From contig JBGVEN010000020.1 in NCBI GenBank assembly GCA_045120135.1, forward strand, positions 62,001-126,000: 64,000 bases of DNA. Reading direction: 5' to 3'. Each line of letters begins with the position of its first letter. Position 1 is the first letter of the stretch. Under the pieces are notes generated by a model. The model made no database searches, was not told the DNA's origin, and saw only the letters and a program-made list of their open reading frames with translations. This stretch comes from SIG440 sp045120135. GTDB taxonomy: Bacteria; Bacillota; Clostridia; Monoglobales; Monoglobaceae. The translations under genes were made by a program, and so were the position numbers. This document shows positions 50,164 through 58,808 of this stretch, in pieces.

Positions 50164-50208
50164 TTAAACAGCCCGGATTAATAATATAGAAAGGTTTGGT
50201 GTTTAAAC

Positions 50209-52002
50209 ATGGATATGGTTAGAGGTCATATTCTTTGCTGCGGCGGTACAGGTTGTACCTCTTCCGGCTGTGATGCAATCATCAAAGAGATGGAAGCACA
50301 GCTTGCGGCACATGATTTGGAAAAAGAGTTTAAAATTATAAAGACAGGTTGCTTTGGCCTTTGTGCGTTGGGACCGATTATGATTGTATATCCTGAGGGT
50401 GCATTCTACAGCAGAGTTACTCCCGAGGATGTTAAAGAAATCGTTGAAGAACATCTTGTTAAGGGTAGAGTTGTTAAGAGACTTCTCTACGCTGAAACAA
50501 TCGAAGAAGACAACATCAAGAGCCTTAACGAGGTTGACTTCTACAAAAAGCAGATGCGTGTAGCACTCCGTAACTGTGGTGTTATCAATCCTGAAGACAT
50601 CGAAGAATACATTGCTATCGACGGTTATCAGGCACTTGGTAAGGTTCTTACAGAAATGACTCCTCAGGAAGTTATTGATGTAATTAAGGAATCTGGACTC
50701 CGTGGCCGTGGCGGCGGCGGCTTCCCCACAGGTATGAAGTGGCAGTTCACCTACAATTCACAGAGCGACCAGAAGTATGTTGCATGTAATGCCGACGAGG
50801 GTGACCCCGGTGCATTTATGGACAGAAGTATTCTGGAAGGTGACCCCCATGCAGTTATCGAAGCAATGGCTATCGCAGGTTATGCAGTAGGCGCAAACCA
50901 GGGCTATATCTACATTCGTGCAGAATACCCCATCGCGGTTAAACGTCTTGGTATTGCTATTGCTCAGGCAAGAGAATACGGACTTTTAGGTAAGAATATT
51001 TTCGAAACAGGCTTTGATTTTGATTTGGAGATTCGTCTTGGTGCAGGTGCGTTTGTTTGCGGTGAGGAAACAGCTCTTATCACATCAATCGAAGGTCATC
51101 GTGGCGAACCCCGTCCCCGTCCTCCGTTCCCTGCTGTTAAGGGTCTCTGGCAGAAGCCTACACTCCTTAACAATGTTGAGACTTATGCAAACATCGGTCA
51201 GATTATCTTAAACGGTGCTGACTGGTTCAAGGGTATCGGTACAGAAAAGAGCAAGGGTACAAAAGTATTTGCTCTTGGTGGTAAGATTAACAACACAGGT
51301 CTTGTTGAAGTTCCTATGGGTACAACCCTCCGCGAAATCGTTGAAGAAATCGGCGGCGGTATCCCCAACGGCAAAAAGTTTAAGGCTGCACAGACCGGTG
51401 GTCCTTCAGGCGGATGTATCCCCGAACACCTCATTGATACACCTATCGATTACGATTCACTTATGGCAATCGGTTCAATGATGGGCTCAGGTGGTCTTAT
51501 CGTTATGGACGAAGACAACTGTATGGTTGATATTGCTAAGTTCTTCCTTGAATTCACAGTTGACGAATCCTGCGGTAAGTGTACTCCCTGCCGTGTAGGT
51601 ACAAAGAGACTTTACGAAATCCTCGAAAAGATTACATCAGGTAACGGAACAATGGAAGACCTCGACAAGATGGAAGAGCTCTGCTACAGCATTAAGTCAA
51701 CAGCTCTCTGCGGTCTCGGTCAGACAGCTCCCAACCCTGTTCTCAGTACTCTCAAGTATTTCCGTGACGAGTATGAAGCACACGTTCGTGACAAGGTTTG
51801 TCCTGCAGGTGTATGTAAGAAGCTCGTTAAGTACGAAATCGTTGCAGATAAGTGTAAGGGCTGCAGTCTTTGTGCTAAGAAGTGTCCTGTTGGAGCAATC
51901 ACAGGCGAAATTAAATCACCCTTCACAATTGATTCTGAGAAGTGCGTTAAGTGCGGCGTTTGTATGGATAGCTGTAAGTTTGGCGCAATCATTAAAAAAT
52001 AA
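50209..52002 (+). CDS. hydB: NAD-linked [FeFe] hydrogenase, NuoF-like flavoprotein subunit (HydB)
   Basis: 597 residues: N-terminal thioredoxin-like 2Fe-2S domain (~1-115, 'CCGGTGCTSSGC', 'KTGCFGLCALGP'), the NuoF core with NADH/FMN site 'LRGRGGGGFPTGMKW' and 'VCNADEGDPGAFMDR'-type region, SLBB, the 4Fe-4S site 'SCGKCTPCRVGTKRL', and two C-terminal ferredoxin motifs ('CKGCSLCAKKCP', 'CVKCGVCMDSC'). It oxidises or reduces NAD(H) and passes electrons to HydA. ATG 50209 is preceded by AGAAAGG. The extra C-terminal clusters fit the electron-bifurcating type. Confidence 0.95.
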   Translation: MDMVRGHILCCGGTGCTSSGCDAIIKEMEAQLAAHDLEKEFKIIKTGCFGLCALGPIMIVYPEGAFYSRVTPEDVKEIVEEHLVKGRVVKRLLYAETIEEDNIKSLNEVDFYKKQMRVALRNCGVINPEDIEEYIAIDGYQALGKVLTEMTPQEVIDVIKESGLRGRGGGGFPTGMKWQFTYNSQSDQKYVACNADEGDPGAFMDRSILEGDPHAVIEAMAIAGYAVGANQGYIYIRAEYPIAVKRLGIAIAQAREYGLLGKNIFETGFDFDLEIRLGAGAFVCGEETALITSIEGHRGEPRPRPPFPAVKGLWQKPTLLNNVETYANIGQIILNGADWFKGIGTEKSKGTKVFALGGKINNTGLVEVPMGTTLREIVEEIGGGIPNGKKFKAAQTGGPSGGCIPEHLIDTPIDYDSLMAIGSMMGSGGLIVMDEDNCMVDIAKFFLEFTVDESCGKCTPCRVGTKRLYEILEKITSGNGTMEDLDKMEELCYSIKSTALCGLGQTAPNPVLSTLKYFRDEYEAHVRDKVCPAGVCKKLVKYEIVADKCKGCSLCAKKCPVGAITGEIKSPFTIDSEKCVKCGVCMDSCKFGAIIKK

Positions 52003-52022
52003 GGAAAGGGAGAGTGAATAAC

Positions 52023-53762
52023 ATGGAAATGGTTAATATTAAAATAAACGGACAGAGCCTTAGTGTTCCTGCAAATTACACTATTTTGGAAGCTGCCCGT
52101 AGTGCAAATATCGAAATACCTACCCTTTGCTATCTGAAGGATGTAAGCCAGACCGGTTCTTGCAGAATGTGTATAGTTGAGGTTGTAGGCGCAAGAAACC
52201 TCCAGGCTGCTTGCGTATACCCCGTATCAGAGGGTATGGAAGTTTTGACAAACACTCAAGCAGTAAGAGATGCAAGAAAAGTAAATCTTGAACTTTTGCT
52301 TTCAAACCACGACCGCAAGTGCTTGACTTGTGCTCGTAACCAGAACTGTGAACTCCAGAAGCTGGCAGACGAGCTTGGTGTTACAGACATCACATATATG
52401 GGCGAGAGAAACGAATACGATATCGACGAGGTTTCACCTTCAATCGTAAGAGATAACAACAAGTGCGTTCTCTGCCGTCGTTGCGTAAGCGCTTGTAAGA
52501 CAATCCAGACTGTTTCAGTTATAGATGCAACTGAAAGAGGCTTTAAGACAACAATCGCATCACCCTTCAACAAATCACTCGGCGAAGTTCCCTGCGTAAA
52601 CTGCGGTCAGTGTATTGTAGCTTGTCCCACAGGAGCACTTCGTGAAAAGGACAACACAGACGAGGTATGGGCAGCTATCAATGACCCTGAAAAATACGTT
52701 GTTGTTCAGACTGCTCCTGCAGTAAGAGTTGGTCTTGGCGAAGAATTCGGTTACGAAATCGGCACACCCGTTACCGGTAAGATGGCTGCAGCTCTCAGAA
52801 GAATGGGCTTTGACGGCGTGTTTGATACCGATACAGGTGCTGACCTTACAATTATGGAAGAAGGAACAGAGTTCATTGAAAGACTTCAAAATGGTGGCAA
52901 GCTCCCGATGATTACATCTTGCAGCCCCGGCTGGATTAAGTTCTGTGAACATAACTTCCCCGACTTCCTTGACAATCTTTCAACATGTAAGTCACCTCAC
53001 CAGATGTTTGGTGCAATCCTTAAGACATACTATGCTGAAAAGATGGGTATTGACCCTGCTAAGATGTTTGTAGTTTCAGTTATGCCCTGCGTTGCTAAGA
53101 AGTTTGAAGCTGGCCGTCCTGAAATGGAAGTAAACAAGCTCCGTGATGTTGATGCAGTTATTTCAACACGCGAACTTGCTAAGATGATTAAGCAGTCAGG
53201 TATCCTCTTCAACAAGCTTCCCGACGAAAAGTTCGACAACCCGTTTGAAGAAGCAAGTGGTGCCGGCGTAATCTTCGGCGCAACAGGCGGTGTTATGGAA
53301 GCTGCACTCAGAACTGTTGTTGAAGTTCTTGAAGGTAAGTCATTCGACAAGCTCGACTACGAAGCAGTAAGAGGTACAGATGGTATCAAAGAAGCAACAC
53401 TCACAGTTGCAGGTACCGAGGTTAAGGTTGCTGTTGTCAGCGGTCTTGGCAATGCAAGAAAGGTTCTCAATGATGTAAGAGACGGTAAAGCAAACTATCA
53501 CTTCATCGAAATCATGGCTTGCCCCGGCGGCTGTGTTACAGGTGGTGGACAGCCTATCGTTGACTCAAGCGTTCGTATGGATATCGACCTCAAGGCAAAG
53601 CGTGCTGCAGGTCTTTATGCAGAAGATGCATCACTTCCTGTTCGTAAGAGCCACGAGAATCCTGATATCAAGCTTCTCTACTCAGAGTTCCTTGAAAAAC
53701 CGGGTAGCCATAAGTCACACGAACTCTTGCATACACACTATACAGCAAGACCCAAGTTCTAA
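52023..53762 (+). CDS. hydA: NAD-linked [FeFe] hydrogenase catalytic subunit (HydA)
   Basis: About 579 residues: plant-type 2Fe-2S (~1-78), His-Cys3 4Fe-4S ('HDRKCLTCARNQNC'), two 4Fe-4S ('CVLCRRCVSACK', 'CVNCGQCIVACP'), then the H domain with L1 'TSCSPGWIKF', L2 'MPCVAKKFE' and L3 'MACPGGCVTGGGQP', and a small-subunit-like tail. This is the layout of soluble trimeric HydA. It makes or splits H2 at the H-cluster. Note Ser in L1 where CpI has a second Cys. ATG 52023 is chosen; GTG 52014 and ATG 52029 are alternatives. Confidence 0.96.
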   Translation: MEMVNIKINGQSLSVPANYTILEAARSANIEIPTLCYLKDVSQTGSCRMCIVEVVGARNLQAACVYPVSEGMEVLTNTQAVRDARKVNLELLLSNHDRKCLTCARNQNCELQKLADELGVTDITYMGERNEYDIDEVSPSIVRDNNKCVLCRRCVSACKTIQTVSVIDATERGFKTTIASPFNKSLGEVPCVNCGQCIVACPTGALREKDNTDEVWAAINDPEKYVVVQTAPAVRVGLGEEFGYEIGTPVTGKMAAALRRMGFDGVFDTDTGADLTIMEEGTEFIERLQNGGKLPMITSCSPGWIKFCEHNFPDFLDNLSTCKSPHQMFGAILKTYYAEKMGIDPAKMFVVSVMPCVAKKFEAGRPEMEVNKLRDVDAVISTRELAKMIKQSGILFNKLPDEKFDNPFEEASGAGVIFGATGGVMEAALRTVVEVLEGKSFDKLDYEAVRGTDGIKEATLTVAGTEVKVAVVSGLGNARKVLNDVRDGKANYHFIEIMACPGGCVTGGGQPIVDSSVRMDIDLKAKRAAGLYAEDASLPVRKSHENPDIKLLYSEFLEKPGSHKSHELLHTHYTARPKF

Positions 53763-53774
53763 TAAAAAGTTACT

Positions 53775-53808
53775 AAAAAACGCAAGGTGAATGCCTTGCG
53801 TTTTTTTT
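53775..53808 (+). terminator. Terminator of the hydrogenase operon
   Basis: 7-bp G/C-rich stem CGCAAGG (53781-53787) / CCTTGCG (53794-53800) flanked by A-run and T-run (eight T). Confidence 0.95.
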
Positions 53809-53854
53809 GCTTTTTAATATGTGTAAAATTTGTGTAAACGTGGAAATAATAAGA

Positions 53855-53883
53855 TTGACATGCTATTTCATAAATGTTAAAAT
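53855..53883 (+). promoter_or_regulatory. Promoter of the V-ATPase operon
   Basis: TTGACA (53855-53860), 17-base spacer, TAAAAT (53878-53883). About 53 bases of leader. Confidence 0.85.
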
Positions 53884-53943
53884 GAAAAAAGATTATAAAT
53901 GCTTTTAAATTAAACTCCAAAATAATCAAAAGGATGTGATATC

Positions 53944-54255
53944 TTGACAACCGAAACAATTGAAAAAATCCAAAATGCCGAAATATCTGCGGAAGAAGTT
54001 GAAAAATCCGCATTTAAATCGGCTGAACTTATTTCAGAAAAGGCAAAAGATGAGGCAGCGGAGATTATCGAAAAAGCAAAGACAGCCGGCGAGGCTTATT
54101 TACGCAAAAAATCTGCCGAAGCACAAAAATTTGCTGAGGAGCAAAGTGCTGAAAATCAAAAAAAGATTGATAGTGAAATAAAGGCGATGGAAGATGCTGT
54201 GTCATCAAAGCTTGGTGAGGCAGTAGAAAAAATTAAGGAAATGCTCATTAACTAA
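53944..54255 (+). CDS. ntpF: V-type ATPase peripheral stalk subunit (NtpF/subunit H-G type)
   Basis: 103 residues, entirely coiled-coil by composition (Ala/Glu/Lys heptads), the pattern of the peripheral stalk subunit that pairs with subunit E. It holds the A3B3 head against the membrane part. TTG 53944 is set by AAGGATGTG 4-6 bases upstream. It opens an operon in the Enterococcus hirae order F-I-K-E-C-G-A-B-D. Short coiled coils are hard to assign by sequence; position decides. Confidence 0.88.
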   Translation: MTTETIEKIQNAEISAEEVEKSAFKSAELISEKAKDEAAEIIEKAKTAGEAYLRKKSAEAQKFAEEQSAENQKKIDSEIKAMEDAVSSKLGEAVEKIKEMLIN

Positions 54256-54268
54256 AGGGGTGACTGAT

Positions 54269-56296
54269 ATGGCGGTTGTATCAATGTCTGAGATCAGTAT
54301 TTTCGGGCTCCGAAAAGACCGTAAAAAAATCCTTGAAGAGATTCAGCGTATGGGTATGGTCGATGTGCGAACCTTTAAGCAAACCGATACCGGCTTTGAC
54401 GGAATGGATACCCTGAGTTCACGCTCTCGCTTTCAAAAAGCTAAAAATGATTGCGAAGCAGCTCTTGGTATTCTTGAATTTTACAAGCCGGAATCAAAGT
54501 CGCTTTTTGCGTCTTTTAATGGCAGAAAGCAGCTCGGCCGTGAAGACTATGATAAAAGGCTTGAGCAAAGGGGTAAAATACTGAATGTGGTATCCAATAT
54601 TACCAAACTCGAAAAAGAGATAGCAGACAAAAAAGCAAGAATCATTAAGCTTACCGGTGACATAGATTCACTTTCACCCTGGCGTGAACTTCCAGTTTCG
54701 ATGAAATATCACGGAACAGCCAAAACCGCAGCTTTTGTGGGAAAATTCCCGGAAAAGCGAACCGAGGCAAGTCTTGTGTCAGAGTTTGCGGAGGTTTGTG
54801 AAAAACGGGAGGTGAAAGGGATTGCCGACACCGTTCACTTTGAGATTATTGACAGCACTGATACACAGACTTATGCAATGGTAATCTGCAGCAGACAACA
54901 AAGTGCTGAAACAGAAGATCAGCTCCGGTATATGGGTTTTGCTCAACCGGCATTTGTATGTGACGGAACCCCCAGTGAAAAAATTAGGGAATTTGAGGCA
55001 GAAATTGATAAGTGCAAAGCTGATATTGTCAGTGCAGAAAACGAATTATGCAGCCTTGAAAGTATGCGTGAGGATATTAAATTTCTTGCGGATTACTACT
55101 CAATGCGTATTGAAAAATATAAGGTACTTGAGCAGCTTGGGCACAGCCGCAATACCTTTGCAATGACGGGATATATACCATCAGACAAAGCGAAGGCTAT
55201 TGAAAAAGAATTGACCGAAAAATGGGGAGCCGCAGTTGAATGTACTCCTGCAGACGGAGACGATGTGCCGGTGCTTCTCAAAAACAATGGGTTTGCCGCA
55301 CCTCTTGAGGGTGTGCTCGAAACATTCAGCCTGCCGGGCAAGGGCGAAATCGACCCGACGGCTGCAATGGCGGTGTTTTATTACTTCCTGTTCGGGTTGA
55401 TGCTTTCCGATGCGGCTTACGGAATACTGATGATTCTTATCTGCGGTCTTGCACTTTGGAAGTTCCCAAGGATGAGCGAGGGACTCCGCAAGTCTATGAA
55501 AATGTACTTGTATTGCGGGATTTCAACCACATTCTGGGGCGTAATGTTCGGTGGCTACTTTGGTGATGCAATTCAGGTTATTGCAAAAACATTTTTTAAT
55601 AAGGATATTGTGATTGAGCCGCTTTGGTTTTCACCAATGAACGAACCGATGCGAATGCTTATATTCTCACTCTTGGTGGGTATAATCCACCTGTTTGCAG
55701 GGCTTGGAATGAAGCTGTATTCACTGATTAAAACACGTAATTGGAAAGACGCATTGTATGATGTAATCTTCTGGTATATGTTGGTTGGCGGTGCGATAGT
55801 ATATCTGCTGACCATGCAGATGTTTGTGGATATGGCAAACCTCAGCTTTAAGCTTTCGGCAAATGTGGGCACGATTGCCGCAATTGTTGCAGGCTTGGGG
55901 GCTCTGGGAATTGCACTGACGGCAGGACGCTCATCAAAAAATCCATTTAAACGTCTGGCAAAGGGCCTTTATGAGCTTTATGGCGTTACAAGTTATCTCA
56001 GTGATATACTGTCGTATTCAAGACTTTTGGCACTTGGGCTTGCTACCGGTGTTATTGCCAATGTTTTTAACAAAATGGGCAGTATGTTCGGTGGCGGAGT
56101 ATTGGGCGTGATAGCCTTTACGATAGTTTTCATTGTGGGACATACTCTTAATATAGGTATAAACCTGCTTGGCGCGTATGTTCACACCAATCGTCTCCAG
56201 TTTGTAGAATTTTTTGGCAAGTTCTACGAGGGCGGCGGCGAAAAGTATTCACCATTTAAAGCGAACACAGAGTATTTTGAAATAGAAAATAAATAA
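54269..56296 (+). CDS. ntpI: V-type ATPase membrane subunit I (a-subunit)
   Basis: 675 residues. The N-terminal ~330 residues are cytoplasmic and coiled-coil rich; seven or eight membrane segments fill ~355-650. The essential Arg of the ion half-channel is expected in the region 'YLSDILSYSRLLALGLATG' (Arg near residue 590). The subunit forms the stator channel beside the K ring. ATG 54269 follows AAAGGGGTG; GTG 54260 is part of that site. Normal length for the family. Confidence 0.94.
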   Translation: MAVVSMSEISIFGLRKDRKKILEEIQRMGMVDVRTFKQTDTGFDGMDTLSSRSRFQKAKNDCEAALGILEFYKPESKSLFASFNGRKQLGREDYDKRLEQRGKILNVVSNITKLEKEIADKKARIIKLTGDIDSLSPWRELPVSMKYHGTAKTAAFVGKFPEKRTEASLVSEFAEVCEKREVKGIADTVHFEIIDSTDTQTYAMVICSRQQSAETEDQLRYMGFAQPAFVCDGTPSEKIREFEAEIDKCKADIVSAENELCSLESMREDIKFLADYYSMRIEKYKVLEQLGHSRNTFAMTGYIPSDKAKAIEKELTEKWGAAVECTPADGDDVPVLLKNNGFAAPLEGVLETFSLPGKGEIDPTAAMAVFYYFLFGLMLSDAAYGILMILICGLALWKFPRMSEGLRKSMKMYLYCGISTTFWGVMFGGYFGDAIQVIAKTFFNKDIVIEPLWFSPMNEPMRMLIFSLLVGIIHLFAGLGMKLYSLIKTRNWKDALYDVIFWYMLVGGAIVYLLTMQMFVDMANLSFKLSANVGTIAAIVAGLGALGIALTAGRSSKNPFKRLAKGLYELYGVTSYLSDILSYSRLLALGLATGVIANVFNKMGSMFGGGVLGVIAFTIVFIVGHTLNIGINLLGAYVHTNRLQFVEFFGKFYEGGGEKYSPFKANTEYFEIENK

Positions 56297-56317
56297 AGAA
56301 AATTATTAAGGACAATA

Positions 56318-56352
56318 GCCTGCGGTCGCAAACACAAAAATTTTATGCAGGC
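56318..56352 (+). other. Hairpin in the ntpI-ntpK gap
   Basis: GCCTGC (56318-56323) and GCAGGC (56347-56352) can pair around a 23-base loop just before the ribosome binding site of ntpK. There is no T-run. It may be a processing or stabilising element that favours the K message. Confidence 0.35.
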
Positions 56353-56370
56353 AGAAAGGTTTTGTTAAAT

Positions 56371-56865
56371 ATGGAAATTATGAACGGATTAGGTATGGTA
56401 TTTGCACTTTTGGGCGCAGCACTATCTGCACTTCTTGCCGGTATAGGCTCAGCTATAGGCGTTGGTATGGCAGGTGAGGCTGCTGCGGGAGTTGTTACTG
56501 AAGACCCTCAGAAGTTTGGTAAGGTTCTTATCCTCCAGCTCCTCCCCGGCACTCAGGGCATTTACGGCTTGCTCATCGCATTCATCACTCTTTCACAGAT
56601 AGGTGTACTTGGCGGCGGTGGCGACACAATTTCACTTGCAGAAGGTCTGCTTTACTTTGTGGCATGTCTCCCTATGGGATTTGTTGGCCTTTGGTCAGCA
56701 CATCGTCAGGCAAGGGCGGCTGTTGCCGGCATTTCACTTGTTGCAAAAAGACCCGAACAGATGGGTAAGTCAATCATCTTTGCGGCAATGGTTGAAACAT
56801 ACGCAATTCTTGCACTTCTTATTTCAATTCTTTCAATCGTAGGTATTCCTGCACTTGGTCTTTAA
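56371..56865 (+). CDS. ntpK: V-type ATPase rotor ring subunit K, Na+-type residues
   Basis: 164 residues, two hairpins, four membrane helices. The ion-binding residues of the E. hirae Na+ ring have exact counterparts: Leu58, Thr61, Gln62, Tyr65 in 'LLPGTQGIYGLL', Gln113 in 'AHRQARAAVAGI', and Glu142 in 'MVETYAIL'. Only the second hairpin has the carboxylate, as in E. hirae. ATG 56371 follows AAAGG by 11 bases; TTG 56362 is an alternative. The residue set argues for Na+ rather than H+ transport. Confidence 0.95.
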   Translation: MEIMNGLGMVFALLGAALSALLAGIGSAIGVGMAGEAAAGVVTEDPQKFGKVLILQLLPGTQGIYGLLIAFITLSQIGVLGGGGDTISLAEGLLYFVACLPMGFVGLWSAHRQARAAVAGISLVAKRPEQMGKSIIFAAMVETYAILALLISILSIVGIPALGL

Positions 56866-56917
56866 AAGAATAGGGTATTTATACCCACTCTGACTTTAGT
56901 GAATAGGAGGGATATAT

Positions 56918-57508
56918 ATGACAGGTCTAGAAAATATACTCTTGCAGATTGAAAATGACGCAAAGACCCAAGCTGAAAAGATAATTGAACGTGCAGAGCT
57001 TTCAGCACAAAAATGCATAGACGAGGCGATTTTGGCTGCAGAGGAAATATCAAATGACTACAATGCTGTAGCACTAAAGGTTGCTGAAGAGATTAAGGCA
57101 AGAGCTAAGGCTGGTGATGACGCAATGCTCAGCCGTGCAAGGCTTTTGAAGAAGCAGGAGATAATCAAAGCGGCAATCAATAACGCTAAAAAAGCAATTA
57201 AGGAGCAATCAGAGGCGGAGTATTTCAGATTTCTTAAAAGTCTTCTGGAAAAGTATGCTCTTAACGAATCCGGCAAAATGCTTTTATCTGCAGCCGATAA
57301 AGCTGCAATGACTCCGGAATTTGAAAGGGCGGTAAAAGCTTCAATGCTTGATGTCACAGTTGCCGAAATTTCTGCTAGCGGCGGTTTTATACTGGTGTAC
57401 GGGAGTATAGAAATAAACTGCACAATAGATGCGGTTTTTGATGCCGCAACTGAAGAAATTTCGGATATGTTGAATGAATTCTTGTTTGTGTGTGAGGGAG
57501 GAATTTAA
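56918..57508 (+). CDS. ntpE: V-type ATPase subunit E
   Basis: 196 residues: an N-terminal helix (~1-95) rich in Ala, Glu and Lys, and a globular C-terminal head ('FLKSLLEKYALNESGKMLL', 'GGFILVYGSIEINCTIDA'). It pairs with NtpF as peripheral stalk. ATG 56918 follows AGGAGGG by 7 bases. The stop is directly followed by the ntpC start codon. Confidence 0.93.
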   Translation: MTGLENILLQIENDAKTQAEKIIERAELSAQKCIDEAILAAEEISNDYNAVALKVAEEIKARAKAGDDAMLSRARLLKKQEIIKAAINNAKKAIKEQSEAEYFRFLKSLLEKYALNESGKMLLSAADKAAMTPEFERAVKASMLDVTVAEISASGGFILVYGSIEINCTIDAVFDAATEEISDMLNEFLFVCEGGI

Positions 57509-58474
57509 ATGTCCGAACAATATACCTATGCGGTTGCTCGCATACACGCAAATGAAAGTTCAATGCTTTCAACACAGGATATGGAGCGCCTGATGTCGTC
57601 TGCCGGCTTTAACGAGGCGTTGGGTGTTCTTGCCGAAAAAGGCTATGATACGACAGATGTCGGGTCTTCTGATGAAATACTTGCCCGTGAACGGAAAAAG
57701 ACCTATAAGCTTATTTCTGAACTTGTAGGTGATATGTCTGCGTTTGATATTTTCTTTTTGGAAAACGACTTTCAGAATTTAAAGGCTGCGGTTAAGTCTG
57801 CGGTAACAAGTGAAGCAAGCCAAAATATTTATGTAAGCGGCGGAACTGTTTCTAAAGAACTAATTGATTCTGCGGTCAAAACCCGTGAATTTGATAAATT
57901 GCCCGAATTTTTAAGAGATATAGCCGAAAAAGCACTTAAAACCCTATTGGAGACAAGTGACGGCGGCCTTTGTGATTTGATGATAGACAAGGCGTACCTT
58001 GAAAGACTGCTGGAACAGGGTCAGAAATCCAATAGTAAAATGGTGAGACAATATGCTGAGCTATACACTGCAATGTCGGATATACGGATAGCTGTTCGTG
58101 GATGTCGGCTTGAAAAAAAACGTGAATTTTTTAAACGCAGTCTGGTAGAGTGCAAAACTCTTTCGGCAGATTCGTTAGCAGAGAGTTCTGCCAAAAGTAT
58201 GGACGATTTGTTCGAATATCTGCTGACAACCGATTATTCCGATGCTGTAGATGTTATTAAGGAATCCTATGTTGCCTTCGAAAAATGGTGTGACGATAAG
58301 GTTATGTATGAGCTTCGCAAGGAAAAGTCAAATAATTTTACAATCGGGCCTATTGCGGCGTATATACTTGCTAAAGAGACTGAACTTAAGGCAGTAGGAC
58401 TGATTTTGACAGCCAAGCAGAATAATCTGGAAATGAGTGTTATAAGAGAAAGGCTGAGAGAGCTTTATGTATAA
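57509..58474 (+). CDS. ntpC: V-type ATPase subunit C (central axle cap)
   Basis: 321 residues, mostly helical, with the three-fold V-ATPase C/d fold ('YAVARIHANESSMLSTQDMERLM' at the start, split by position; 'NFTIGPIAAYILAKETELKAVG' near the end). It joins the axle (D, G) to the K ring. ATG 57509 follows GGGAGGA. Its end overlaps ntpG by eight bases. Confidence 0.93.
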   Translation: MSEQYTYAVARIHANESSMLSTQDMERLMSSAGFNEALGVLAEKGYDTTDVGSSDEILARERKKTYKLISELVGDMSAFDIFFLENDFQNLKAAVKSAVTSEASQNIYVSGGTVSKELIDSAVKTREFDKLPEFLRDIAEKALKTLLETSDGGLCDLMIDKAYLERLLEQGQKSNSKMVRQYAELYTAMSDIRIAVRGCRLEKKREFFKRSLVECKTLSADSLAESSAKSMDDLFEYLLTTDYSDAVDVIKESYVAFEKWCDDKVMYELRKEKSNNFTIGPIAAYILAKETELKAVGLILTAKQNNLEMSVIRERLRELYV

Positions 58475-58790
58475 GGGTGTAGCAGTTATAGGCGACAGAG
58501 ACAGCATATACGGCTTTGCGTCAATCGGTCTCAGCATCTTTCCCGTAAGCAATCGGGAGGATGGTCTGGAAAAATTCAGACAGCTGTGCCGTGGCGATTA
58601 TGCCGTTATATATATAACAGAGTCTCTGGCGGCAGAAATAGAGGAAGAAATCGAAAAGGTATCTGAGCAAATGACCCCTGCGGTAATTCTCATTCCGGGT
58701 GTTTACGGAAATACCGGCAAGGGTAGGAATGAGGTTCGCAAATCGGTTGAAAAGGCGGTTGGCTCGGATATATTGTTCGGTGACAAATAA
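58467..58790 (+). CDS. ntpG: V-type ATPase subunit F (NtpG)
   Basis: 107 residues, Rossmann-like: 'GVAVIGDRDSIYGFASIGL' at the start and 'ILIPGVYGNTGKGRNEVRKS' near the end are subunit F signatures. It binds the D subunit in the central stalk. The start overlaps ntpC, so the two are translationally coupled. ntpA follows after 18 bases. Confidence 0.93.
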   Translation: MYKGVAVIGDRDSIYGFASIGLSIFPVSNREDGLEKFRQLCRGDYAVIYITESLAAEIEEEIEKVSEQMTPAVILIPGVYGNTGKGRNEVRKSVEKAVGSDILFGDK

Positions 58791-58808
58791 AGAAGGAAGT
58801 GATGCAAA

